Shown: positions 40,409 to 50,300 of the stretch, one piece after another
Layout: every line of letters starts with the position of its first letter
Numbering within the stretch: position 1 is the stretch's first letter
From: Psychrobacter sp. Ps6
GTDB taxonomy: Bacteria; Pseudomonadota; Gammaproteobacteria; Pseudomonadales; Moraxellaceae
DNA: 64,000 nt
Reading direction: 5' to 3'
NCBI RefSeq assembly: GCF_022129235.1
Contig: NZ_JADQAI010000008.1
Coordinates: 93,845 to 157,844 of the forward strand
Notes under the pieces: generated by a model
Told to the model about the DNA's origin: nothing
Database searches by the model: none
Seen by the model: the letters and a program-made list of their open reading frames with translations, nothing else
Position numbers and translations under genes: made by a program

Positions 40409-40861
40409 ATGGCCACAAACCACTCTAACAGTAAGTCTCCTAAAGTTACCAAGCCTATCGCACCTATTGCGCAGCGCTTGATGGTCACTTGGTTGATTTG
40501 GCTGGTTTATAGATTAATGGGACTGCCTATTTTTATCAGTATCTTTAATCCAAGCAGCCCTGATATCGTCGGTGGTATTGCTTGGCAAGCATTATGGCTA
40601 GTGCCCGCTTTTATCTTGACACCATGGATACTACGTGGGCGCTCCCCTTATGCGCTCTTGATAAGTAGCATGTTTACGCTCGTATATTTGGGCGCGAGTG
40701 GGGTGGTGCTATTTACTCGTATCTATGGCAGTAGCTGGGCTGAGATCGCCGTATACTTGACCGACTTTGTGCTGTTACTTGCTATTAATGTCTGGTTATT
40801 TATTTTGCTGAAACGCCTGCCTTCAATGAATAATGTCGTTAAGAAACCGCGTTCTCGTTAG
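40409..40861 (+). CDS. DUF2069 membrane protein
   Basis: A 150-residue protein with four membrane spans (about 25-45, 52-72, 82-102 and 112-132), matching the DUF2069 family. SSPDIVGGIAWQALWLVPAF and GRSPYALLISSMFTLVYLGA are the clearest family-like stretches. The function is unknown; it is commonly encoded beside wrbA, as here (127 bases downstream). The N-terminus is a polar, basic 20-residue stretch. A terminator follows. Confidence 0.82.
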   Translation: MATNHSNSKSPKVTKPIAPIAQRLMVTWLIWLVYRLMGLPIFISIFNPSSPDIVGGIAWQALWLVPAFILTPWILRGRSPYALLISSMFTLVYLGASGVVLFTRIYGSSWAEIAVYLTDFVLLLAINVWLFILLKRLPSMNNVVKKPRSR

Positions 40862-40895
40862 TAGGCTATAATACTAGTCATGAATCTTAAGAAAT

Positions 40896-40931
40896 AAAAA
40901 AGCGGCGTTCCAAATAGGATGCCGCTTTTTT
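40896..40931 (+). terminator. DUF2069 terminator, probably bidirectional
   Basis: AAAAAAGCGGC (40896-40906) pairs with GCCGCTTTTTT (40921-40931). The internal GTTCC/GGAT bases add pairing with a bulge. The A and T runs would serve the converging DUF3108 gene as well. Confidence 0.87.
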
Positions 40932-40973
40932 ATTTCAGTATTACTTTTCAACGCTTCTGTTTACATGCTTGGA

Positions 40974-41744
40974 TTAGTTGACCTTGGTCAATTCCAAATC
41001 CATCTTTTTACCATCATTGATTTGGCTAACTTTAACTGGCATATAGTCTAAGCTTGGTGCCAACCAAAAACTGGTAGAGCGACTGTCGTCATCATGGACG
41101 CGGTCGACACGCACCGTATCAAATGTACCCGCTGGAACGGTGATTTTGGTGCTGCCAGATTTTTTAAATGGGGTCTTTTCGATTTTGTCTTTTTTCGCCA
41201 TGTAGTAATTACCAGTAAATTTACCGTTTAACAGATCTTGACGAATTTGCACTTCAAGACTCAAGTCATCAAAGGCTTGCTGCGGCATACTCAGCGTCGT
41301 GGTCTTGCCTTTATAGTTGCTGGTCACCTTTTTGCTACTTGAGTTAAAGTCTAGCTTATGTGTGCGACCTAAGCCTAATAGCTTATAAGTGGTGCTGGCT
41401 TGGGTTGGGCTGACATTATTACCATTGATGGTGAACGTACTACTTTGTGAGGCACTAGCCACCCCAGCGACGCGAGCCTTAACGTTATATTTCCACGTAT
41501 TTCCGGACTTATTTAACGTACGAGTCGCGGTTCCTTTATATTTGTCTTCAACGGTAAAACTATAATTGGCCGTTGATGGCTGAATAGTCTTTGCGCTGGC
41601 AAGTGTGGGTGCGGTCATACTCAAGGCTCCAATGGTGGAAATACTGATACCTGTAACTAAGGCAGATAAAAACTTAGATGGACTGCGTTTCGTATTATTA
41701 GAATCGTTGTGCAGTGATTTATTATGCATTGATAAAAAACTCAT
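40974..41744 (-). CDS. DUF3108 domain exported protein
   Basis: A 256-residue exported protein of the DUF3108 family. An N-terminal signal peptide is evident: a basic stretch, then a hydrophobic core (about residues 28-48), and an Ala-rich cleavage zone (TLASAKT). The mature part is beta-rich, with ANYSFTVEDKYKGTATRTLN and ITVPAGTFDTVRVDRVHDDD. The family often accompanies purM/purN in related genomes; that context is absent here. AGAGG lies 7 bases ahead of the chosen ATG; a longer in-frame start exists at 41783. Confidence 0.85.
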   Translation of the reverse strand: MSFLSMHNKSLHNDSNNTKRSPSKFLSALVTGISISTIGALSMTAPTLASAKTIQPSTANYSFTVEDKYKGTATRTLNKSGNTWKYNVKARVAGVASASQSSTFTINGNNVSPTQASTTYKLLGLGRTHKLDFNSSSKKVTSNYKGKTTTLSMPQQAFDDLSLEVQIRQDLLNGKFTGNYYMAKKDKIEKTPFKKSGSTKITVPAGTFDTVRVDRVHDDDSRSTSFWLAPSLDYMPVKVSQINDGKKMDLELTKVN

Positions 41745-42184
41745 AGATACCTCTTTGTTAATATGATGCTGATATAGCAGCATTTATCGATCATTCTTAT
41801 TATGTTTACACCGCTTATAATGGTCATACTCTGTTACATTTTCAAGAGCTACAGTAGATTGACGCGTGTAGTGCTTGTAGCGAATGTTGCTATAAGCAGG
41901 AATAATTTGGTGAGGGGTAACGTGCTGTAAAGCCAGCAATAGAAGGTAAATAAAATGTATGGTCGCTATTAAGCCTCATCTCTATCAAATGCCATCAGAA
42001 TAATCTTGTAAATTTTTGGGCTTTACACTTGAAGCCAACCTATCTTGCCCCCACTTTTTGTTACAAGCTCAAAGCGTATCTTTAGGTTGCTGTTACTGAA
42101 TGGCGACTCTTATAGATACTGGTATTGAGACTATTAATTCAAATAAACCCTTAATTCAAACAACCAATTTTTGGAGTCATATCG
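41745..42184 (+). promoter_or_regulatory. groES upstream region with sigma-32-type promoter
   Basis: CTTGAA (42028-42033) and CCCCACTT (42049-42056) are separated by 15 bases, close to the sigma-32 (RpoH) consensus CTTGAA and CCCCATNT. Transcription from about 42063 gives a leader of about 120 bases before groES. No CIRCE inverted repeat was seen, which agrees with RpoH rather than HrcA control. The rest of the gap shows nothing clear. Confidence 0.75.
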
Positions 42185-42475
42185 ATGAACATTCGTCCTT
42201 TACATGACCGTATCGTCGTCCGCCGCATAGAAGAAGAGACAAAAACTGCTGGTGGTATTTTATTACCGGGTTCTGCTCAAGAGAAACCTTCACAAGGTGA
42301 AGTGATTGCAGTTGGTAATGGCCAAGTTCGTGACAATGGCGAAACTCGTGCGTTGGATGTAAAAGCTGGCGACAAAGTTTTGTTCGGTCAATATGCTGGT
42401 CAAACCGTGAAGGTTGACGGTGAAGAACTATTGATTATGAAAGAGTCTGACGTATTGGGCGTGTTAGAAGGCTAA
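42185..42475 (+). CDS. groES: co-chaperonin GroES
   Basis: GroES is the heptameric lid of the GroEL chamber. The 96-residue protein begins [20 protein letters not shown]; the mobile loop that contacts GroEL is [20 protein letters not shown]. Length and start are those of the E. coli family. It is the first gene of the heat-shock operon and lies 110 bases before groEL. Confidence 0.98.
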   Translation: MNIRPLHDRIVVRRIEEETKTAGGILLPGSAQEKPSQGEVIAVGNGQVRDNGETRALDVKAGDKVLFGQYAGQTVKVDGEELLIMKESDVLGVLEG

Positions 42476-42579
42476 TAGCCTAATAGAGTTTTTTAGCTGA
42501 CCATTTTTTAGCTAAAAATACTCCCCACAGTACAAACGAATCATTCAATTGTATTCTCATACTTATAATAATGGAGTAA

Positions 42580-44235
<1,656 letters not shown>

Positions 44236-44371
44236 TTTTACTGTCGCTGCAAAGTGGTTTGTCTTCGTTGGACGCGCTTAATGTACAATAAGTACTATTT
44301 TCGCTCGTCTTTCTCGACAAATCGCTTTTCACAAAAAGTAAAATCAACCTCATAAAGTCTATTTGACTATC

Positions 44372-44407
44372 AAAGGCTCTGCTATCGAAAGATAGCAGGG
44401 CTTTTTT
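44372..44407 (+). terminator. groEL terminator
   Basis: CTGCTATC and GATAGCAG pair around a GAAA tetraloop, flanked by AAAGG and GGCTTTTTT that extend the stem. A T run follows. A clear intrinsic terminator about 135 bases after groEL. Confidence 0.92.
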
Positions 44408-44523
44408 ATGCTCGATAATAAAGTTATGTAATAATTCAAATTAACTAGGTATTTGTACTTCTCTTAATAGACTTAACGTATGTGGAGGCCGTGCTCGACA
44501 TTGCTCATTAGTACGAAAGAATC

Positions 44524-44979
44524 TCACACAAAAATAGGTAAAATCGTCTTATTGATCACCTTTCTCACCGATAAATGAGTATGTATGTCTTTTACGCTAG
44601 CAAGCTTATGCAGCTTGCGGGTGAACCGCTCATAACCATCGAGATTTGGGCTCACTACTTCTAATAAATAATCGTAAGAACCCGACACCACATGCCCATT
44701 GATGACCTCATCCATATCGGACAGAGCGCGTTCGAAGGTTGCAATAGATTCTTCTTGGTGGTTGTTGAGACTGACCTCCACAAAGAAACTCATGGCAATA
44801 CCCGCTTTGGCTTTGTTTATGTTCGCTTGATAGTTCTCTATATAACCTTCATCTTCCAAACGTTTTAGGCGCCGCGCACAAGGAGACGGCGACAGCCCTA
44901 TACGTTCGGCCAGTTCCGCCGTAGATAAGCGCGCTTCTTTCTGGAGCACTTCCAAGATATGACGGTCGATTTTGTCCAT
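44524..44979 (-). CDS. Lrp/AsnC-family transcriptional regulator
   Basis: A 151-residue Lrp/AsnC regulator. The N-terminal winged helix-turn-helix is clear (about 4-52: LDRHILEV-type start DKIDRHILEVLQKEARLSTA, then LSPSPCARRLKRLEDEGYIE), and the C-terminal RAM effector domain contains DEVINGHVVSGSYDYLLEVV. AAGG lies 7 bases ahead of the start. It is divergent from an EamA transporter and an aminotransferase, which it probably controls in response to an amino acid; the ligand is unknown. Confidence 0.92.
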   Translation of the reverse strand: MDKIDRHILEVLQKEARLSTAELAERIGLSPSPCARRLKRLEDEGYIENYQANINKAKAGIAMSFFVEVSLNNHQEESIATFERALSDMDEVINGHVVSGSYDYLLEVVSPNLDGYERFTRKLHKLASVKDIHTHLSVRKVINKTILPIFV

Positions 44980-45041
44980 AATTTACCTTTTGGTTTTTTA
45001 AGCCAATAATTTTTATTTAATTAGCATTATCCACCAAATAT

Positions 45042-45055
45042 TTGCAAAATTGCAA
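45042..45055. promoter_or_regulatory. candidate operator between the Lrp gene and the EamA gene
   Basis: Two copies of the self-complementary hexamer TTGCAA (45042-45047 and 45050-45055) lie 2 bases apart in the 147-base divergent spacer. The AT-rich, symmetric form would suit an Lrp-family dimer site, which is inference from position. No good -35/-10 pair was picked out. Confidence 0.35.
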
Positions 45056-45126
45056 TGAATAAATAGAGATAAAAGCGCGTATTTTAATCGATAATTGGTC
45101 TTTGTATACCAGTATAAGACACGACT

Positions 45127-46044
45127 ATGAATACGATATTTCATCCCTCATCGCGCAAAAATCCTTTGTTTATATTGTCGCCACTAACCAAAGGCTATGT
45201 GGCGATGAGCGTCGTCTTATTGATTTGGTCAGGATTTGCGTTGACTGTGCGAGCGGTTGGGGCATCGCCGCTCAGCATTGCCGATGTCATGCTCATTCGC
45301 TTTAGTGTACCGCTGGTTTTGTTAACCCCTTGGGTACGCTCTAGTTGGCATGAAATCAAAAATATAAGATTGCCAGATATCATGTTTATTTTATTTGGCG
45401 GTGTGCCTTTTCTTTTATTGGCGGCTTTTGGTGCAAGTACAGTGCCGGCCGCTTACATGGGTACTATTTTGACAGGGACACCAGTCTTCTTTGCCGCATT
45501 ATTGTCTTTTATTTTTTATCGTCAACGAATATCATTAAGAAAATTTGCCGCATTAATCCTTATTCTCTTTGGTATCGCGACGATGATTGGTGGGCATGGA
45601 CAGGCAATAACTAATAGTCTTCTGTATGGAGTGGGGTTATTATTGATGGCAAGCCTGATTTGGGCGGGTTATACCTTGGGGTTAAAGAGCACCAAGTTAA
45701 GTCCAATAGCTATCGCTATCGTGCTCTCTTATACCTCGTTTTTTCTGACATTGATGATGGTTCTGTCTGGTATCGTAGAGACGAATATAGGGTCTGTATC
45801 TTTTGATGACGCGCTTCCGTTTATCCTAGTACAAGGCCTTGGTGTAGGGGTGGTATCAACCATTGCATTTTCTTATGCGGTCAAACAGTTGGGCTCCATT
45901 CGTACCTTATTACTTGGCTCTTTGTCCCCAGGACTAACCGCTATACTGGCTGCGCTGATACTCAATGAGGCTCTATCAGTCATCATGATATGCGGCATCG
46001 TAATAAGTACCATTGGTGTCATCTTGTCCAATCGAGCGAAATAA
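45127..46044 (+). CDS. EamA/DMT-family transporter
   Basis: A 305-residue drug/metabolite transporter-type protein with about ten membrane spans arranged as two EamA repeats (about 30-160 and 170-300). Motifs include AAYMGTILTGTPVFFAALLS and LGSIRTLLLGSLSPGLTAIL. Such proteins often export amino acids or metabolites; the substrate is unknown. The start is uncertain: the ATG at 45127 has no clear ribosome site, and an in-frame ATG at 45205 is possible. The aminotransferase gene follows after 18 bases, so they are probably one operon. Confidence 0.88.
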   Translation: MNTIFHPSSRKNPLFILSPLTKGYVAMSVVLLIWSGFALTVRAVGASPLSIADVMLIRFSVPLVLLTPWVRSSWHEIKNIRLPDIMFILFGGVPFLLLAAFGASTVPAAYMGTILTGTPVFFAALLSFIFYRQRISLRKFAALILILFGIATMIGGHGQAITNSLLYGVGLLLMASLIWAGYTLGLKSTKLSPIAIAIVLSYTSFFLTLMMVLSGIVETNIGSVSFDDALPFILVQGLGVGVVSTIAFSYAVKQLGSIRTLLLGSLSPGLTAILAALILNEALSVIMICGIVISTIGVILSNRAK

Positions 46045-46062
46045 ATTCATTAAGGAAGTATC

Positions 46063-47241
46063 ATGATGTTAGATAATATGCCCATTATTAATGGTGATCC
46101 ACTGTGGGCATTGTTAGGTAGGTTTCGCGCTGACCAGCGTAAACATAAAATAGATCTATTGGTTGGTGTCTATCGAGACGAGCATGGCAATACGCCCGTG
46201 ATGAAAACCGTGCAAGACGCAGAGATACATCTTGCTCATCAAGCGCATTCAAAGGCTTATGGCATGTTATCGGGTAACGCTAATTTTAATCAACAAATGG
46301 CAAAATTTGTACTGGGTGACCGTCCAAGTCTAAACAACCAATGCACGATGCAAACGGTTGGGGCATCAGGCGCATTACGAATCATTGCTGACTTTATCGC
46401 CACGCTCTCTCCAGATTCAACCGTTTGGATCAGTAATCCTGGCTATATCAATCATCGTCCACTGATGGAAGGGGCTGGATTAACGGTTAAGACGTATCCA
46501 TGGCAAAATAAAAACGGCCAATTAGATATCGATGCGTGTTTTGCTGCGCTAGAAAAAGCAAAAGAAGGAGACGTGCTGTTATTACATGCGTGCTGCCACA
46601 ATCCTACCGGTATAGATCCTTCTTTAGAGCAGTGGCAACGGTTTTCTGATAAATGTAAGCAGAAAAATATTGTCCCGTTTATTGATATGGCATATCAAGG
46701 TTTTGGAGATGATCCTGATACCGATGCTGCAGGGCTTCGTCTAATCATTGAAGACGCTGATTTTGCATTTATCGCCGCCAGCTGTTCAAAAAATATGGGT
46801 CTATACAACGAGCGTACGGGTATTGCCACGGTGATGACGACGAACCATGAGCGTCACGCAGATATACAGACACTTTTAGAAACCATCACACGCGCCAACT
46901 ACTCTATGCCGCCCAATCACGGTGCTGCGGTGGCTTCTTATTTACTAGACAAACCAGACGATTGGCTAGACGAGCTGGCAAGCTACCGCGATAGGGTAGA
47001 TACTATTCGCCAAGCATTAGGCGCAGCATTAAAAGATAGGGGTGCACCTGCAGAGTTTTTGGACATTTCGTACCAAAAAGGCATGTTTTCTCTATTGCCG
47101 CTAACAGAAAATCAAATGCTGTTATTGCAAGATGAGTTCGCGATTTACGGCATGCCAAATGGTAGAATCAATATTGCAGGTTTGAAAATGACGGAAATCC
47201 CCCAACTGGCTGACGCTATCATATCGATTATTTCACGTTAG
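46063..47241 (+). CDS. class I aminotransferase, aspartate/aromatic type
   Basis: A 392-residue pyridoxal-phosphate aminotransferase of the AspC/TyrB group. The cofactor lysine lies in AASCSKNMGLYNERTGIATV; HACCHNPTGIDPSLEQW and the C-terminal GRINIAGLKMTEIPQLADAI also match. The family exchanges amino groups between aspartate or aromatic amino acids and 2-oxoglutarate. The substrate here is not decided by sequence. AAGGAAG precedes the start; ATGs at 46063 and 46066 are both possible. It is 18 bases from the transporter gene, under a likely Lrp-type regulator. Confidence 0.92.
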   Translation: MMLDNMPIINGDPLWALLGRFRADQRKHKIDLLVGVYRDEHGNTPVMKTVQDAEIHLAHQAHSKAYGMLSGNANFNQQMAKFVLGDRPSLNNQCTMQTVGASGALRIIADFIATLSPDSTVWISNPGYINHRPLMEGAGLTVKTYPWQNKNGQLDIDACFAALEKAKEGDVLLLHACCHNPTGIDPSLEQWQRFSDKCKQKNIVPFIDMAYQGFGDDPDTDAAGLRLIIEDADFAFIAASCSKNMGLYNERTGIATVMTTNHERHADIQTLLETITRANYSMPPNHGAAVASYLLDKPDDWLDELASYRDRVDTIRQALGAALKDRGAPAEFLDISYQKGMFSLLPLTENQMLLLQDEFAIYGMPNGRINIAGLKMTEIPQLADAIISIISR

Positions 47242-47329
47242 AGAATAATCTTTATAACTCAGTGCAATGGTTTTATCCACCAATCGCCACAGCAAGAAGG
47301 ACTGTTGTGATCCGTTCAATTAAAGAAGA

Positions 47330-47383
47330 TTTACTACAGTCGCTAGAAGCCCTGAGTGCCATGCGTCTAGCGACTGTAGTAAA
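47330..47383. repeat. 18-bp perfect inverted repeat
   Basis: The arms TTTACTACAGTCGCTAGA (47330-47347) and TCTAGCGACTGTAGTAAA (47366-47383) are perfect inverted repeats around an 18-base spacer. It lies between the converging aminotransferase and yaaA genes. It could be a bidirectional terminator, but the T tract is poor (TTTTT at 47389-47393). The same stretch lies in a short open frame (47307-47408). Confidence 0.85.
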
Positions 47384-47401
47384 TATGATTTTTATATCAA
47401 G

Positions 47402-48214
47402 TTACTGATCCGCCGCATCTCTTCTAAACACCCACGTCTTATCATCAGACGCCTCGATACAGTAATAATAACCCGCCAAATCAAAATCTTTTAACTGCTC
47501 AGCACTGGTCAGCTTATTGTCAGCAGCATATTTCACCATCAGTCCGCGTGCCTTTTTGGCATAAAAGCTAATGACTTTATATTGACCATTTTTTTCGTCT
47601 TCGAATCGTGGCGTGATGATATTAGCATCAATGGCTTTTTTCTTTACTACTTTAAAGTATTCATTAGAAGCTAGATTGATCAAGACCTTGTCCTCACTAT
47701 CTGCCATACGAGCATTGATAACATCAGTTATTTCTTCTCCCCAAAATTCATAAAGATTATCACCGCGCTCGTTTTTTAGCTTCGTACCCATCTCTAAACG
47801 ATAAGGTTGAATCAAGTCCAACGGTTTTAATACCCCATAAAGACCTGACAAAATACCTAGATGCTCATTGACGTAGATGGACGTTTCTTTATCCATGTTA
47901 TACATATCAAGACCGGTATAAACATCACCGTCGAACAAGTAGCCCGCTGGCTTTGCTGCATTACCAGACTCATCATCAGTAAACGGCTTATCTTCGCTCC
48001 AACGCCATTGTTGATTGCGCGTGGCATTGAGTTGGGCAAGATCATCAGAGATGCTCATCAGCTCTTGTAAATCAACGGGCTCTTTGGACTTCAATACTTT
48101 CATGAGTGACTGTGAGTGCGCGATCAGTTCGGGCTGACTATAGTAGTTGCCCAAGTTCACTGGTACAGCGTCTGTTTCGTTCAAAGATTTGGCAGGAGAG
48201 AGTAAAAAATACAT
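47402..48214 (-). CDS. yaaA: peroxide stress protein YaaA
   Basis: YaaA (DUF328) lowers free iron and limits damage during hydrogen peroxide stress in E. coli. The 270-residue protein begins MYFLLSPAKSLNETDAVPVN and contains the family blocks YLFDGDVYTGLDMYNMDKET, LSGLYGVLKPLDLIQPYRLEMGT and NLASNEYFKVVKKKAIDANI. AAGGA lies 8 bases ahead of the start. It stands alone, convergent with the aminotransferase unit. Confidence 0.94.
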   Translation of the reverse strand: MYFLLSPAKSLNETDAVPVNLGNYYSQPELIAHSQSLMKVLKSKEPVDLQELMSISDDLAQLNATRNQQWRWSEDKPFTDDESGNAAKPAGYLFDGDVYTGLDMYNMDKETSIYVNEHLGILSGLYGVLKPLDLIQPYRLEMGTKLKNERGDNLYEFWGEEITDVINARMADSEDKVLINLASNEYFKVVKKKAIDANIITPRFEDEKNGQYKVISFYAKKARGLMVKYAADNKLTSAEQLKDFDLAGYYYCIEASDDKTWVFRRDAADQ

Positions 48215-48691
48215 GGTGAGTCCTTATTATCGTGAGTCAATGACCGACCTATTCAGGTGTCAAGCATTCTTATTATACGACAGCTGCGGGTTTAACTTGA
48301 CTTGACCTTGAGTGTTTTATGTTTTTTTAAAGGGATATGGCAATGCGTAAACATGCATAGAGTTGGCTGTTATTAAAGCGAGACCTTATTATATAAGGGG
48401 TGGAGATTTTTTGAAAAAATAAAAAACTTTAATATAACAACAAAAGTTATGCAGATGGTATCAATACCTAACTTTTTATCTTACTTGTTGGTCATCATTA
48501 GACAATGAAAGTTGGCAGATTATGTCTCTATAATAAAAAGACATGATGGTAAACAACACATCATTTATTAAATTGATAGTCTTTATTTATGATATTGGAT
48601 AAGTCATGGTTAAGGATTTTTGTCCCCTATGCTTTTGAAAATGCGTTGAGGGTATTAAGGGTAAGTCATTCTATATAAGTAAGGAGACGAT
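48215..48691. other. 477-base gap between yaaA and pntA
   Basis: This divergent spacer must hold the yaaA and pnt promoters. On the - strand a TATAAT lies at 48277-48272, about 60 bases ahead of yaaA, but its -35 is poor. I saw no gene, hairpin or repeat that stands out. Confidence 0.4.
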
Positions 48692-49846
48692 ATGAAAATC
48701 GGTGTAATCAGTGCAGATACCGCGAGTGAAAGCCGTGTCGCACTAACCCCAGACGCAGTCAAAAAATTGCGCAAGCTTGGGTTTGAAGTCGTCATTCAGT
48801 CAGGTGCAGGTCAAGCAGCGTATTATGCTGATGAATTGTATCAAGCTGCTGGTGCCGATATTGCCAACAGTAGCACCGAGGTGATTACCCAGTCTCGAAT
48901 TATTACTACTGTCAATGACTTACCATCTGAGGCTACCGCTAATTTGTCATCAGGTAAGATCGTCATTGGCATGCTCGACCCGTATCGCAACACTCAGCTT
49001 GACACTTATGCGGCCAAAGGTGCGACGGCTTTTGCAATGGAGCTATTACCGCGCACATTATCACGTGCACAAAACATGGATGTACTTTCATCGCAGGCCA
49101 ACCTTGCTGGTTATAAAGCGGTATTGCTGGCGGCTAACGAATACTCTCGTCCTTTTCCTATGTTTATGACATCTGCGGGTACGGTCAAGCCAGCCAAAGT
49201 AGTTATTCTGGGCGTAGGCGTGGCAGGTCTGCAAGCAATTGCAACGGCAAAACGTCTAGGTGCCGTCGTAGAAGCGAGTGATTTGCGCCCTGCGGCAAAA
49301 GAGCAGGTCGAATCATTGGGTGGTAAATGGCTTGATGTGCCGATGAGTGCAGAGGAAGCTGAAACAGCTAAGTCTACCGGTGGTTATGCATGGGCACCAT
49401 CGGAGCAATATATCAAAGACCAAGCTGCCGTAGTTGACAAGGCACTCAGCAATGCTGACATCGTTATTACCACGGCGCAGATTCCTGGCCGTAATGCCCC
49501 GCGTCTGGTGCACGCAGCAACCCTTGCCAAAATGAAAGCAGGTTCTGTCCTGATCGATATGGCAGCTGGTACCGGTGGTAACGTCGAAGGCAGTGTACCG
49601 AATGACACCATTACTACAGAGAACGGTGTACGTATTGTTGGTGCAGCCAATATCCCATCGATGCTTGCAGCGCAGTCTTCAGATCTATACGCCAATAATT
49701 TGGTTAACTTTATCACGACTTTGATCGCTCCTGCTGGCGATAAGGCAGCAGCAAACGACCTTTCGCTTAACTTAGACATGGAAGACGAAATTCAGGGCGC
49801 ACTGGCAGTGACACATGACGGTCAGGTACGACTAGCCAAACGCTAG
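48692..49846 (+). CDS. pntA: NAD(P) transhydrogenase alpha-1 subunit (soluble part)
   Basis: The 384-residue protein is the NAD(H)-binding domain I of proton-translocating transhydrogenase. It begins MKIGVISADTASESRVALTP; the nucleotide motif VVILGVGVAGLQAIATAKRL is near residues 170-190, and RNAPRLVHAATLAKMKAGSV also matches. The membrane part usually fused to it in E. coli is a separate gene downstream, so this is the split, three-gene form known from Rhodospirillum and Pseudomonas. The enzyme uses the proton gradient to make NADPH from NADH. Confidence 0.95.
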   Translation: MKIGVISADTASESRVALTPDAVKKLRKLGFEVVIQSGAGQAAYYADELYQAAGADIANSSTEVITQSRIITTVNDLPSEATANLSSGKIVIGMLDPYRNTQLDTYAAKGATAFAMELLPRTLSRAQNMDVLSSQANLAGYKAVLLAANEYSRPFPMFMTSAGTVKPAKVVILGVGVAGLQAIATAKRLGAVVEASDLRPAAKEQVESLGGKWLDVPMSAEEAETAKSTGGYAWAPSEQYIKDQAAVVDKALSNADIVITTAQIPGRNAPRLVHAATLAKMKAGSVLIDMAAGTGGNVEGSVPNDTITTENGVRIVGAANIPSMLAAQSSDLYANNLVNFITTLIAPAGDKAAANDLSLNLDMEDEIQGALAVTHDGQVRLAKR

Positions 49847-49919
49847 ATTCGACTGCCTAGCACGATATGTTTTGTCACTATACATTTGCCAGTAATGAAT
49901 AAATTTTTAGGAGGATGAG

Positions 49920-50300
49920 ATGATCGCCACCATTTTAGCGGCAGCGCCAGCGGGTGCGGCCATGAGTAGCACACCATTTGTAGCGATTTTTACCGTATTT
50001 GTACTCGCTATTTTTGTCGGATATTACGTCGTTTGGGGTGTTACCCCTGCCTTGCACACACCATTGATGGCAGTAACCAATGCCTTATCGAGTATTGTCA
50101 TTGTCGGTGCGATGCTACAGACCATCACGATTGATGGCTCGATGTTTACACCAACCAGTTTGCTTGGTGCCTTTGCCGTATTTTTAGCCAGTATCAATAT
50201 CTTTGGTGGCTTTGCCGTGACTGAGCGTATGCTTGCGATGTTCAAACCCAAAGTGAAAAAAGCCCCAGCAGCAAGCACTGATAATGGAGGCGACGCATGA
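49920..50300 (+). CDS. pntAB: NAD(P) transhydrogenase alpha-2 subunit (membrane part)
   Basis: A 126-residue membrane protein with about three spans (near 20-40, 55-75 and 82-100), corresponding to the C-terminal membrane part of E. coli PntA. FVLAIFVGYYVVWGVTPALH and VFLASINIFGGFAVTERMLA are the conserved stretches. It follows the soluble alpha-1 gene by 73 bases and overlaps pntB by four (ATGA). AGGAGG lies ahead of the ATG. Confidence 0.93.
   Translation: MIATILAAAPAGAAMSSTPFVAIFTVFVLAIFVGYYVVWGVTPALHTPLMAVTNALSSIVIVGAMLQTITIDGSMFTPTSLLGAFAVFLASINIFGGFAVTERMLAMFKPKVKKAPAASTDNGGDA

Noticed and set aside
40974..41783. The longer N-terminus of the DUF3108 protein.
   Set aside because: The signal peptide and the AGAGG site fit the ATG at 41744 better.
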